Shown here: piece by piece, positions 24,817 to 32,622 of the stretch
Layout of the letters: the number at the start of each line of letters is the position of its first letter
Numbering within the stretch: position 1 is the first letter of the stretch
The notes under the pieces: model-generated
The model's input: only the letters and a program-made list of their open reading frames with translations
What the model was told of the DNA's origin: nothing
Database searches by the model: none
Position numbers and translations under genes: made by a program
Assembly: GCA_965242745.1 (NCBI GenBank)
Contig: CBDETG010000035.1
Span: 1 to 64,000 of the forward strand
Length of the DNA stretch: 64,000 bases
Reading direction: 5' to 3'
Source of the DNA: JABAAI01 sp965242745
GTDB lineage: Bacteria > Spirochaetota > Leptospiria > Leptospirales > Leptonemataceae

Positions 24817-25744
24817 AGCCTTGAAGGAAATCTCGATAGCTTTGCTCTAAACCTTCTTCCAAAGAGTACTGAGGGCGCCATCCTAGGGAGCGTATTTTGC
24901 GTGAGTCCAAGAGCTTACGCGGGCTTCCATCTGGGCGGCTTGGATCGTAGCAGATTTTTCCCGGGAAAGTAAGCAATTTCTTGATCTTGAGAGCAAGTTC
25001 ATGTATAGAAAGCTCCTCACCACTGCCTATATTTATGATCTCCTTTTCTTGGAAATGATATGTCTGCATAAGCAAAAGGCAGGCCCGCGCCAGATCATCA
25101 GAATATAGAAACTCTCTTTTTGCCTTACCGCTCCCCCATAATACCACCTCTGGGCTTTGCTTTTGCTTTGCTTCATGAAATTTACGTATTAATGCAGGCA
25201 GCACATGAGAGTTGTCAAGGTCATAGTTATCTCCGGGTCCATAAAGATTGGTCGGCATCACACAGTGAAAATTGGTGCCATACTGATGGTTATAGCTCTG
25301 ACATAGCAGGATTCCGGCAATTTTGGCAATGGCATAGGCCTCATTTGTAGCTTCTAATTTTCCATTCAAAAGCTCGTGTTCTCCTATGGGCTGCTGCGCG
25401 AATTTAGGGTAAATGCACGAAGAGCCCAAAAATAAGAGCTTGCGTACCTTATATCTGGATGCCGCTCCTATTACATGCGTTTGGATCAGAAGGTTTTCTC
25501 TTAAAAAATCAGCCCTTAAGCTGTCATTAGCTCCAATGCCTCCTACCCTGGCTGCGGCTAAAAAAACATACTCCGGCCTTTCTTGAGCAAAAAAGGCATC
25601 CACTGCAGCAGCGTCACACAAATCCAGCTGCTCATGCCTTCTATATACAAGATTAGCATAATGCTCTTCCTGCAGGACGCGCAAAAGCGCAGAACCAACA
25701 AGGCCTTTATGACCAGCTATATAGATTTTCGCTTCTTTTTCCAA
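24785..25744 (-). CDS. fcl: GDP-L-fucose synthase
   Basis: 319 residues, NADPH-dependent 3,5-epimerase/4-reductase that makes GDP-L-fucose from GDP-4-keto-6-deoxymannose. Diagnostic motifs: IYIAGHKGLVGSAL, LDLCDAAAVDAFF, FLAAARVGGIGAND, LFLGSSCIYPKFAQQPIGE, EAYAIAKIAGI (catalytic Tyr-x3-Lys), MPTNLYGPGDNYDLDNSHVLPALIRKFHEA and WGSGKAKREFLYSDDLARA. It is first in the fcl-glycosyltransferase-wzm-wzt run, so the exported glycan probably contains fucose. GDP-mannose dehydratase is not in the window. Confidence 0.95.
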   Translation of the reverse strand: MEKEAKIYIAGHKGLVGSALLRVLQEEHYANLVYRRHEQLDLCDAAAVDAFFAQERPEYVFLAAARVGGIGANDSLRADFLRENLLIQTHVIGAASRYKVRKLLFLGSSCIYPKFAQQPIGEHELLNGKLEATNEAYAIAKIAGILLCQSYNHQYGTNFHCVMPTNLYGPGDNYDLDNSHVLPALIRKFHEAKQKQSPEVVLWGSGKAKREFLYSDDLARACLLLMQTYHFQEKEIINIGSGEELSIHELALKIKKLLTFPGKICYDPSRPDGSPRKLLDSRKIRSLGWRPQYSLEEGLEQSYRDFLQGYAKSSHNPAA

Positions 25745-26080
25745 AATATATATCTAAGCCTTACTATCATCTATGCTATCTTAAGAGTCTGACTTATTTC
25801 CCCCGGCCGGCTAAAACAAGGTGGGCAGGGAGCATATGATTTTCGCCTTTTGCACAGGCTCTTTGCGGAACTATGCAAGGCAGGGGCTGTCTATAGTACG
25901 CCTTAGACTAAGCTCATGCACGGCATTTTTTACAGCTTGGCAGTATTTGTATAGATTTTTTTCATGCAAAAGCTATGCCTCTTGCTTTTGTAAAGCAGGC
26001 ATTGAGACAAATAAGCCTCTTATCAATTCAACCTAAGCAAAGAAATTGACAGTATAGAGTAATGGGCTTTATTTGTATTT
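25745..26080. other. Divergent intergenic region between fcl and actA
   Basis: Nothing coding recognised. TTGACA at 26047-26052 lies 29 bp before the actA ATG, but the -10 region is poor and too close for a normal leader. Promoters for the long minus-strand run should also lie here; none was clear. Confidence 0.3.
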
Positions 26081-26650
26081 ATGTTGCTACTGCGCATACT
26101 AAAAAAACATAGTCTTCCGCTGCTTTTGCCCTTGCTGAGTTTTGGCTTGCTTTATTGGATATGGGGCACTAAGCCAAAGTACCAAGGTTATGCCCCGGAC
26201 CAACCCATTGCATTCAGTCATGCGCTTCATGCAGGCGAGCTGCAAATGGACTGCCAATTCTGTCATACAAGCGTAGAGCGATCTGCCCAAGCCTCTATCC
26301 CTGATACGGCCACCTGCATGAAGTGCCATCAGGAGGTAGCCTCTGATAGCAAAGACATTCAGTATCTCATAGCATTATATAAGCAAGGCATCCCCATACG
26401 CTGGCACAAGGTGCATGATCTGCCGGATCATGCCCGTTTTAGTCATAAAGTTCATATTGCGAAAGGTTTAGACTGCTCCGCCTGCCATGGTCCTGTTGCC
26501 AAGATGGATAAGGTGGAGGTGCATTCTGCTTTTCATATGGGCTGGTGCGTGAATTGCCATCGCAATTATGCAAAAGAGCAGGAAAAGCTCTCAGGCGAAG
26601 GGACAAATGTGGGCATGGGTCTTACAGAATGCAGTACGTGCCACTATTGA
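26081..26650 (+). CDS. actA: ActA-like pentahaem cytochrome c of alternative complex III
   Basis: 189 residues with one N-terminal membrane anchor (about 11-29) and five CxxCH haem sites (Cys58-His62, Cys79-His83, Cys132-His136, Cys156-His160, Cys184-His188). GYAPDQPIAFSHALHAGE, CHTSVERSAQASIPDTATCMKCH, VHDLPDHARFSHKVH and MGWCVNCHRNY are hallmarks of ActA, the periplasmic cytochrome that passes electrons from menaquinol in alternative complex III. Here ActB-F genes do not follow, so it is detached from the usual act operon. The protein ends one residue after the last haem motif. Confidence 0.88.
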   Translation: MLLLRILKKHSLPLLLPLLSFGLLYWIWGTKPKYQGYAPDQPIAFSHALHAGELQMDCQFCHTSVERSAQASIPDTATCMKCHQEVASDSKDIQYLIALYKQGIPIRWHKVHDLPDHARFSHKVHIAKGLDCSACHGPVAKMDKVEVHSAFHMGWCVNCHRNYAKEQEKLSGEGTNVGMGLTECSTCHY

Positions 26651-26689
26651 TATTTGAGTAGCTAAACTAAGGCATCATGTCCAGCTCTT

Positions 26690-26741
26690 GCGGCATGTCT
26701 TTGCAAAACTTAGGCGCCTTCCAAACATGCAGACATGCCGC
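26690..26741 (+). other. Long-loop inverted repeat after actA
   Basis: Perfect 11-bp arms (26690-26700, GCGGCATGTCT; 26731-26741) separated by 30 bp. There is no T run, so a classical terminator is doubtful. The rest of 26651-26882 has no gene. Confidence 0.5.
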
Positions 26742-26882
26742 TAAAACTCTATAGAATTCTCAAAGCTCCCTTGCGAGCGCAGATGGAAGGGATGCTTTCC
26801 ATACTTCGCCTGCACAAAAGAAGACCTTCGGCAGGGCTCACTTTGCTTTGCTGCGCAAAAAGCGCATGTTAAAAAGGAGGCC

Positions 26883-28253
26883 TTAGTCTTTAAGGCTTGG
26901 ACTTATTGGGATGAGATTGCTTAGGTTTTCTTGCCTTTCTTCTATTGTGTGATGCAGATACATGAGTTTCCATTCAAAGTCACTGTAGGCGCTATGACGC
27001 AGGTAGATACGATTTGCAAAATCTATGTAGACGATGCCTCCGTAAAAGGGGAAGAGCGCCTTTAGCTCTATGGGGTATCTCTGTTTTTCCCGGCTAATGG
27101 GGTCCCACGCATAGAGCTTATTTTTCTGCAGAAGCAAAAAAACGCCTGACTGCTCAAGAAAGACAAGATCATCTGCTGTCTCAGCCCTAAAAGCAGGTCC
27201 CAGGCTCGAAGGCCTGTCTAATGTGAGAGAATGCAGCTTCCAATTTCCAATGGCGCCGCTGTACAAAAAAACATCTGCAGCATAAAGGCCCAGCTTTTCT
27301 TTTTTTGGCATAACTTGGTATTTTGCAATACCGCCTTTGTTTGTTTTTTCTCTATCTGGTGACCATTCTATGCGCGCATAATGGAATTGAGAGCTTGCAA
27401 AGGGTTTATTATAGCTTTTGAGTTTATAGCTCTCCTGACTTTTGTGATACTGGTAATAGTACAAACGATAATAGCCCGCATTCCCAAGAAAAATAAACAC
27501 AGAATAGGGCCCGGCTGCATAAAGGTAGAAGGAATTTTGGATTTTACTGTACTTAACAGCTTTGCTTAGGTTTATGAGATGTGTTTTGCCGGCGCTTTGC
27601 GCCCCTTCTCCAGTCTGCTTTTGTCCGCTTGCTAAACGCAAAGACACGAGCTCTTTCTTGTCGGAGTAAAAAAGCATGGAAGCATCATCAGTGAGTATAG
27701 GGCTGCTATAGCAATCCAGCCGCCCAAGCGCAGGCAGCTTCAGCTCCTGCTGCTCTTTACTATCCAGCGCTTGTAATAGGCATGCTTTTTCTTTGTAATA
27801 TAGTAACGTAAGATAGCGCCCGCTCCATGAAAGCTTTATATCAATAAGATCGCTTTGCGCAAATTGCCGGTCCCTTAGCTGACTTATATCCCAGCTTGTT
27901 TTTTGCTTCTGGTCCCATGAGTAGAGATGGCCATGATCTATCCAGACCAGCAGCTTCCTATTCGGACTAACCCGCACGAGTCTTGGTGAGCTCACTTTGG
28001 TGATATACTGGGATTTTTGTTCGTTTTTCTCATGCAAAAGCTCTTTTATCTCCTGATAGGCTTCTTGTACTTTCTCATATTTGGCTTGTTTGTGTACGCT
28101 GATCTTATGCAAACGGTCCAGTTTTTCTTTTGGCGTCTCAAGGCATGCGGCGCAAAGCAATATACTCAGAGCATAGAAGGCTGCCCCAGCGCCTGCTTTG
28201 ACGCAGCGCCTAAGGAACATGGCCTGCTTGGGGAGGGAAGAGCTGCGCCTCAT
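26883..28253 (-). CDS. Lipoprotein, probable beta-propeller
   Basis: 456 residues. The basic N-terminus and hydrophobic stretch end in lipobox SILLCAAC (Cys37 region). A short coiled coil follows (about 43-80, rich in Lys, Glu and Gln). From there on, repeated strand patterns with S-P-x-x-K-x-L-V-W and L-Y-x-W-D (RVSPNRKLLVWIDHGHLYSWD, KLSWSGRYLTLLYY, DDASMLFYSDKKELVSL, NKLYAWDPISREKQ) suggest a WD40/NHL-like propeller. No catalytic motif is visible. It stands apart from actA and runs toward it. Likely an envelope scaffold or binding protein; family not recognised. Confidence 0.65.
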   Translation of the reverse strand: MRRSSSLPKQAMFLRRCVKAGAGAAFYALSILLCAACLETPKEKLDRLHKISVHKQAKYEKVQEAYQEIKELLHEKNEQKSQYITKVSSPRLVRVSPNRKLLVWIDHGHLYSWDQKQKTSWDISQLRDRQFAQSDLIDIKLSWSGRYLTLLYYKEKACLLQALDSKEQQELKLPALGRLDCYSSPILTDDASMLFYSDKKELVSLRLASGQKQTGEGAQSAGKTHLINLSKAVKYSKIQNSFYLYAAGPYSVFIFLGNAGYYRLYYYQYHKSQESYKLKSYNKPFASSQFHYARIEWSPDREKTNKGGIAKYQVMPKKEKLGLYAADVFLYSGAIGNWKLHSLTLDRPSSLGPAFRAETADDLVFLEQSGVFLLLQKNKLYAWDPISREKQRYPIELKALFPFYGGIVYIDFANRIYLRHSAYSDFEWKLMYLHHTIEERQENLSNLIPISPSLKD

Positions 28254-28635
28254 CGTTGATGCCTAAAGAAAGTGATATGGCTTTTGCCTTGCGTGCCTGC
28301 ATATACAAAGCTGCTGGGCAGGCGCTTGGGCGCTTTGCAAAAGCCAAGTTCGAGTTATGTTTCTTTTTCGGCAATACCAATACATTTGCGCTATAACAAA
28401 CAGAAATATCATACATTTTCTTTGCTTTATGTACTAAATCCATTTCCAGTTGAGACAAACAGGCAGGCAATAGGCATACTGGCAGGAGCTGACTGCGCTC
28501 ACGAATCACAGCGCCTCTTATCTTGCTTAAGGACTTCTCATTGCACGAGGAGAGGTTATGAAGCTGATCCTGTCCTAATTTGGCGATATGAAAAAAAGAC
28601 TTGCGCTTGGAGAAAGCCTTTGAGAACTTGCGCAA
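28210..28635 (-). CDS. Hypothetical protein, weak candidate
   Basis: A 141-codon frame from TTG 28635, overlapping the start of the lipoprotein gene by 44 bp. The middle (IRGAVIRERSQLLPVCLLPACLSQLEMDLVHKAKKMYD, then SVCYSANVLVLP) has an even, protein-like composition. No Shine-Dalgarno site, domain or signal peptide is clear. It could be the truncated or start-shifted upstream partner of the lipoprotein, or chance. Confidence 0.3.
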   Translation of the reverse strand: MRKFSKAFSKRKSFFHIAKLGQDQLHNLSSCNEKSLSKIRGAVIRERSQLLPVCLLPACLSQLEMDLVHKAKKMYDISVCYSANVLVLPKKKHNSNLAFAKRPSACPAALYMQARKAKAISLSLGINDEAQLFPPQAGHVP

Positions 28636-28769
28636 GTCAAGGGATGGGAGCCTGCGGCTATCTTCTAAACTGGGGTAAAGGAATATATATAGACATCATG
28701 CGCACTGCTGGGAATAGAAATGCAAGATCATGATGCTATACATCCTGCCTTATCTTTTTCGAAAACATT

Positions 28770-28934
28770 ATGAATGGCAAAACCGCAAAGCTATTACGGC
28801 GTTATTCTCTTTTCAAAGGAGTCGATGTGCGTAAACTCAAATACGAATGGCTGTCCCTTAGATCCCGCCAGCGCTTTGAAAAGCGCCAAGAAATGCTCAA
28901 AGCACTGCAAGGGAAGTCGCAGCTGCAGGAGTAG
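28770..28934 (+). CDS. Small basic protein upstream of murB
   Basis: 54 residues (MNGKTAKLLRRYSLFKG..., ..., EWLSLRSRQRFEKRQEMLKAL). It is strongly basic and helical and ends 11 bp before the murB start in the same direction. Codon use matches the neighbours. Short proteins of this type (KLLRRY...W...R) occur as uncharacterised conserved ORFs in several phyla. Function unknown. No other gene is recognised in 28636-28945. Confidence 0.55.
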   Translation: MNGKTAKLLRRYSLFKGVDVRKLKYEWLSLRSRQRFEKRQEMLKALQGKSQLQE

Positions 28935-28945
28935 CTTGCTTAGCT

Positions 28946-30094
28946 TTGAAGCAAATCAAAACAGTAAGCAGCATATCTTTTAGGGAAAATGTTGCTTTAG
29001 CTCCTCTTACTTCTATAGGCCTAGGCGGCCCGGCTGCTTTTTTTATTAGAGTACAAGAATTCCCTGCGCTCCTGCTTGCCCTGCAAGAAGCAAAACGCCG
29101 TTCCCTGCCGGTCTTGGTTTTAGGCGGAGGGACTAATATCATTTTGCCAGACGAAGGCTTTGACGGCCTGGTAATACACATAGCTTTGAAAGGGGCGCAT
29201 TGCTTCAAAGAGTCTCATGCTGCCTTCCTCACAGCCGCCTCAGGGGAAGAATGGGATGGCTTGGTCCAAAGGAGCATAGCTTTATCTTGGAGCGGCCTGG
29301 AATGTCTCTCGGGCATACCAGGCTATGTAGGCGCAAGCCCTATACAAAATATAGGAGCATATGGTCAAGAGGCTGCCCAAAGTATAGAGTACCTGGATTG
29401 TCTGGATAGATCATGCTATGAAGTGCGCCGTTTTCGTAATTCTGAATGTCATTTTGGCTATCGCTCCAGTATTTTTAAAAGGACGTACAAAGAAGGCTTT
29501 GTGATCCTGCGGGTATGTTTTCGCCTGAACTTGCATGAAGTGTCCCCCTTTGCATACCCTGCCCTGCAGGAAGCAGTAGAAAGCAGGCGGCCTCTAGGCG
29601 CATATAAGACGATGCGGGAAAAATTGCAGGCTATTAGAAAGACTGTTTTAGAGCTGCGCAGCGCCAAATCTATGCTCTTGGACCCAGCAGATCCCCATTC
29701 CCGTTCGGCAGGCTCCTTTTTTACAAACCCTATTCTCAAGCCCAGCGCATACAGAGCCTTCTTAGCAAGATGCAAGAGCAAAGGCATAGACCTAAGAGAG
29801 CTGCCTGTTTTTTTCATAGGTAGAAAGGACAAAAAAAGCAGCTCTGAATCTGCAGCGCAGGTCAAACTGGCTGCCGCTTGGTTAATTGAAAAAGCCGGCT
29901 TCCCCCGCGGCCTGCGTTACGCTAAGGCAGGCATTTCCGAAAACCACGCCCTGGCCCTGGTAAACTATGGCGCAAGTTCCAGGGATTTGCGCGCCTTAGC
30001 TTTGCAAATCCAAAGCGGGGTAAAAGAAAGCTTTGGCATACAATTAGAGCCGGAGCCTATGCTCATTTCTGCGCAAAGCTCCTGCCGACATTAG
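28946..30094 (+). CDS. murB: UDP-N-acetylenolpyruvoylglucosamine reductase
   Basis: FAD-dependent cytoplasmic enzyme that reduces UDP-GlcNAc-enolpyruvate to UDP-MurNAc. 382 residues from a TTG start. FAD-binding block TSIGLGGPAAFFIRV and LVLGGGTNIILPDEGFDGLVI; LECLSGIPGYVGASPIQNIGAYGQE with catalytic Arg equivalent in FGYRSSIFK; RSAGSFFTNPIL (catalytic Ser) and KAGISENHALALVN near the end. The YRSSIFK loop and the inserted segment mark type I MurB. A PGGLRY-type block reads KAGFPRGLRYAKAGISENH. Confidence 0.95.
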   Translation: MKQIKTVSSISFRENVALAPLTSIGLGGPAAFFIRVQEFPALLLALQEAKRRSLPVLVLGGGTNIILPDEGFDGLVIHIALKGAHCFKESHAAFLTAASGEEWDGLVQRSIALSWSGLECLSGIPGYVGASPIQNIGAYGQEAAQSIEYLDCLDRSCYEVRRFRNSECHFGYRSSIFKRTYKEGFVILRVCFRLNLHEVSPFAYPALQEAVESRRPLGAYKTMREKLQAIRKTVLELRSAKSMLLDPADPHSRSAGSFFTNPILKPSAYRAFLARCKSKGIDLRELPVFFIGRKDKKSSSESAAQVKLAAAWLIEKAGFPRGLRYAKAGISENHALALVNYGASSRDLRALALQIQSGVKESFGIQLEPEPMLISAQSSCRH

Positions 30095-30154
30095 CATTAT
30101 GTGCGCCTAACTGCTAAAACATAGAAGCACGCCTAAGCGTCATCAAATGAAGGC

Positions 30155-30523
30155 TTATCCAATCATTTTTCTTACAAATTGACTAATAAGGGCGCCTATG
30201 GCCCCAGACTTTAGAAGTATTTCAATTTTATGTACTTGCCTTTCTTCTAACCAAGTATAAGAGCTTGAAGCAATCATGTGCCAAACAACGACACCGATGA
30301 GTAATGATATTGTTACTGTGAAAAGCGCGAAAAAAGGTATTAATACAAAACTTTGCAGTCTTCCTTTTATGTCTTTTTGAAATTTGTAATCATCTTGTCT
30401 TTTTATTTTTTCTCTTTGCTCGTAAGTTAAGCCTTGTGTCTTTTCTGCTAGTATTTCCTGTTCTGTTTTTCCCTGCTCTGCCAAGGGTATTCTTGATATT
30501 TTTTCATACTGATTTTTTTCCAT
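30155..30523 (-). CDS. Small membrane protein, candidate toxin partner of the Panacea antitoxin
   Basis: 122 residues. A charged N-terminal half (about 1-58, rich in Glu, Gln and Lys) is followed by a strong membrane segment (FVLIPFFALFTVTISLLIGVVVWHMI, about 59-84). A second, weaker hydrophobic stretch (SGAIGALISQFVRKMIG) ends the protein. Its ATG begins directly after the TAG of the Panacea gene, so the two are translated together. Toxins paired with Panacea antitoxins (PanT) are very diverse and include small membrane proteins. The role here is inferred from context only. It could also be an accessory protein of unrelated function. Confidence 0.55.
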   Translation of the reverse strand: MEKNQYEKISRIPLAEQGKTEQEILAEKTQGLTYEQREKIKRQDDYKFQKDIKGRLQSFVLIPFFALFTVTISLLIGVVVWHMIASSSYTWLEERQVHKIEILLKSGAIGALISQFVRKMIG

Positions 30524-31036
30524 CTACAGGGGGGCTAATAAATTCTTATAGTACTCCTTTATAGCTTCTCTTGGAATTTTCTTATGTGGCGTTCCATCAT
30601 AGTATGAGTACCATGGAGTTCCCTTTGTATGCGTCATTGATATTAACTTTGAAGATTCTGTATGTTTATACGTAGAGAATACTGCTTCCATACAGCTCTT
30701 TAGATTTTCATCAGCTGGATCAATTTCAGCAATTTTCGCCTCTTCATCACCAAAAAAATCAAATATATACGCCCTTTTAGTATGGGGTATTGGATGTCTC
30801 CCACATTCTTGAAATTCATAATATATGCTTGGCACTACAGGCCCATATTTCCACGCCTCTATGGGGTCCTTAAATATATAACGATTTAAAAAAAAGGTGC
30901 AGCATCCAAAAGAAATATAAAGCAATTTTTGTAATTTTAAGTGGTCGATCTCTATTTTTTCATCAGCAGCTAAATTTAATATGAAATTTGCAATAGCCTC
31001 AGCACGGTACTCTTTGAAATTCTTCGTATTTGACAT
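30524..31036 (-). CDS. Panacea-domain protein (DUF4065, SocA/GepA-like), candidate antitoxin
   Basis: 170 residues. The Panacea domain is well matched: AEAIANFILNLA...EIDHLKLQKLLYISFGCCTFFLNRYIF, then IEAWKYGPVVPSIYYEFQECG and the C-terminal LISMTHTKGTPWYSYYDG. Panacea proteins neutralise many unrelated toxins encoded beside them (PanA-PanT pairs), and relatives occur in prophages. The region is AT-rich compared with murB, which suggests transfer. The downstream gene starts immediately after the stop. Confidence 0.85.
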   Translation of the reverse strand: MSNTKNFKEYRAEAIANFILNLAADEKIEIDHLKLQKLLYISFGCCTFFLNRYIFKDPIEAWKYGPVVPSIYYEFQECGRHPIPHTKRAYIFDFFGDEEAKIAEIDPADENLKSCMEAVFSTYKHTESSKLISMTHTKGTPWYSYYDGTPHKKIPREAIKEYYKNLLAPL

Positions 31037-31217
31037 TTTTGGGGACTCTTTATATAATATATGACTTTATTATGCCGAATAAATGCGACAAAAAAGAAGG
31101 CATAAACGGCAGGAGAGCATCTACTCTGTTTTTAAGCTTTCTGCAAGCTCCTGATTGATACCAAGAGCTCTTTCTATAATAAGGTGTGCCTTCCTTGCGC
31201 CTTGTTGCTAATTCGCG

Positions 31218-31256
31218 CATACTACTATAAAAAGCAAGTCTTTTTATAGTAGTATG
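31218..31256. other. Perfect 17-bp hairpin
   Basis: Arms 31218-31234 and 31240-31256 (CATACTACTATAAAAAG and its complement) around loop CAAGT. The AT-rich stem is unlike a normal terminator. It lies 181 bp above the Panacea gene and just left of a MITE. Confidence 0.8.
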
Positions 31257-31277
31257 TTGAAAATATTAAAGATCATT

Positions 31278-31464
31278 GGGTACTATATACCTAAAACCAC
31301 AGGAATAGTCTAAAATAGCTGCATTTGCTTATACTCTCTAATCTTTCTCATTTACAAGACTGTTAATAGAATTACTTGTTGCTTTGCTTTGGCGGGTTCA
31401 AAAGCGCTTCTATACTAGGGATTCACCAATGAGCAATTTTTGTGGTTTTAGGTATATAGTACCC
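31278..31464. mobile_element. 187-bp MITE with 24-bp perfect ends and 8-bp target duplication
   Basis: Terminal inverted repeats 31278-31301 (GGGTACTATATACC...) and 31441-31464 are perfect. The 8-bp sequence AGATCATT flanks both sides directly (31270-31277 and 31465-31472). The 139-bp interior has no transposase frame. The transposase source is not in the window. An 8-bp duplication is seen in several IS families (for example ISL3, IS66, IS1595), so the family is not assigned. Confidence 0.9.
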
Positions 31465-31540
31465 AGATCATTGGGGCTCTATGCCAGCGCGCCTTGCTGA
31501 AGTAAGTACTTAGCGGGTCTAGGCTGCGCTGTTTCTTTCG

Positions 31541-31560
31541 TGTCTTAGGTATATAGCGCC
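31541..31560. repeat. Solitary MITE-end-like sequence
   Basis: TCTTAGGTATATAGCGCC resembles the right end of the MITE (TTTTAGGTATATAGTACCC). A poor partner is at 31473-31485 (GGGGCTCTATGCC). Probably part of a degraded related element. The remaining 31561-31879 contains no gene I can support. Confidence 0.4.
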
Positions 31561-31879
31561 AAGGCTAAGCGCAAGATGAGATATGTCCGTAGCTTGTATA
31601 CAAAACATTTCTATTGTGGCTAGACACGACACCCAGCAAGGCATAGAAGAAAATAGGAAACTACCAATACAGCTTATACAGACACAAGCCGTAGCTAAGA
31701 GACTAGCAAGCCCGGCTTTGATAAGCAAGGTAGGAAATGCTACTTTAGTACAACAAAGTATATAATTCCCGCTTTTTTTGCTTCCATAAACACCCGCAGA
31801 GCCGCTATACTGCATATTATACTGGCTATGAAGCGCACAGCTGATACGTAGATAGATGCTATAGGGATTTGAGAAGAAT

Positions 31880-32596
31880 ATGCTGCGAGTAGAAAATCTA
31901 ACTAAGAGCTATCATAAGAAGCGTGTAGTAAAAGACCTTTCCTTTAGCTTATCAAAAGGCGAAGTCGTTGCTTTGCTGGGGCCTAACGGGGCTGGGAAAA
32001 CTACTTCTTTTTACATGACCTTAGGCTTAGTGCGTCCAGACAGCGGGCGAGTCTTTTTAGATGAGCAGGAGATCAGCTCTTTTCCTATACATAAAAGGGC
32101 CCGGTTAGGGATTGGGTACCTGCCCCAAGAGGCCTCTATTTTTCGCAGGCTGAGCGTTGCGCAAAATATAGAGGCGGTTTTAGAGTTCTATTGTAAAAAC
32201 TCTCTGGAAATACGCACACGCAGAGATTCCCTCTTGGAAGATTTGGGCCTCAAAGAAATTGCTTCCCAAAAGGGCTTTAGCCTATCTGGAGGAGAGCGAA
32301 GACGTTGTGAGATCGCTCGGAGCTTGGCTACCAAGCCCTCATATGTGCTTTTGGATGAGCCTTTTGCGGGAGTAGACCCTATAGCTGTCCTAGACATACA
32401 GGAATTGATTGCGTGGCTTTGCAGGAAGGGCTTAGGCATACTGATCACAGATCATAATGTGCGTGAGACGCTAAAAATTACGCATCGCGCTTATGTGATA
32501 TATAGTGGGCAAGCTTTAGCAAGCGGAAGGACCAAAGAACTTGTAGCAAATCGGGAGGTTCGTAAAAAATATTTAGGGAAAGGCTTTCGGCTCTAG
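31880..32596 (+). CDS. lptB: LPS export ABC transporter ATPase
   Basis: 238 residues. Powers LptFG extraction of lipopolysaccharide from the inner membrane. Walker A GPNGAGKT (34-41), LptB-specific FYMTLGLVRPDSGRVFLDEQEIS and GIGYLPQEASIFRRLSVAQNIEAVLE (Q-loop), signature LSGGERRRCEIARSLA, Walker B YVLLDEPFAGVDPIAV and switch His in ITDHNVRETL are all intact. rpoN follows 26 bp downstream, the same lptB-rpoN order as in many Gram-negatives. Confidence 0.96.
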   Translation: MLRVENLTKSYHKKRVVKDLSFSLSKGEVVALLGPNGAGKTTSFYMTLGLVRPDSGRVFLDEQEISSFPIHKRARLGIGYLPQEASIFRRLSVAQNIEAVLEFYCKNSLEIRTRRDSLLEDLGLKEIASQKGFSLSGGERRRCEIARSLATKPSYVLLDEPFAGVDPIAVLDIQELIAWLCRKGLGILITDHNVRETLKITHRAYVIYSGQALASGRTKELVANREVRKKYLGKGFRL

Positions 32597-32622
32597 GAGA
32601 AGACAGTCTCTAAGGTGATCTG

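Noticed and set aside
26047..26080. Promoter for actA (TTGACA at 26047)
   Set aside because: No acceptable -10 at the right distance and the start would lie at or past the ATG.
28272..28733. 153-codon plus-strand frame upstream of murB
   Set aside because: Composition is unlike neighbouring proteins and there is no ribosome site; the minus-strand frame over the same DNA is more protein-like.
31519..31815. 98-residue hydrophobic minus-strand frame between the MITE and lptB
   Set aside because: Its end runs into the MITE-end-like sequence and no start signal or family is seen.
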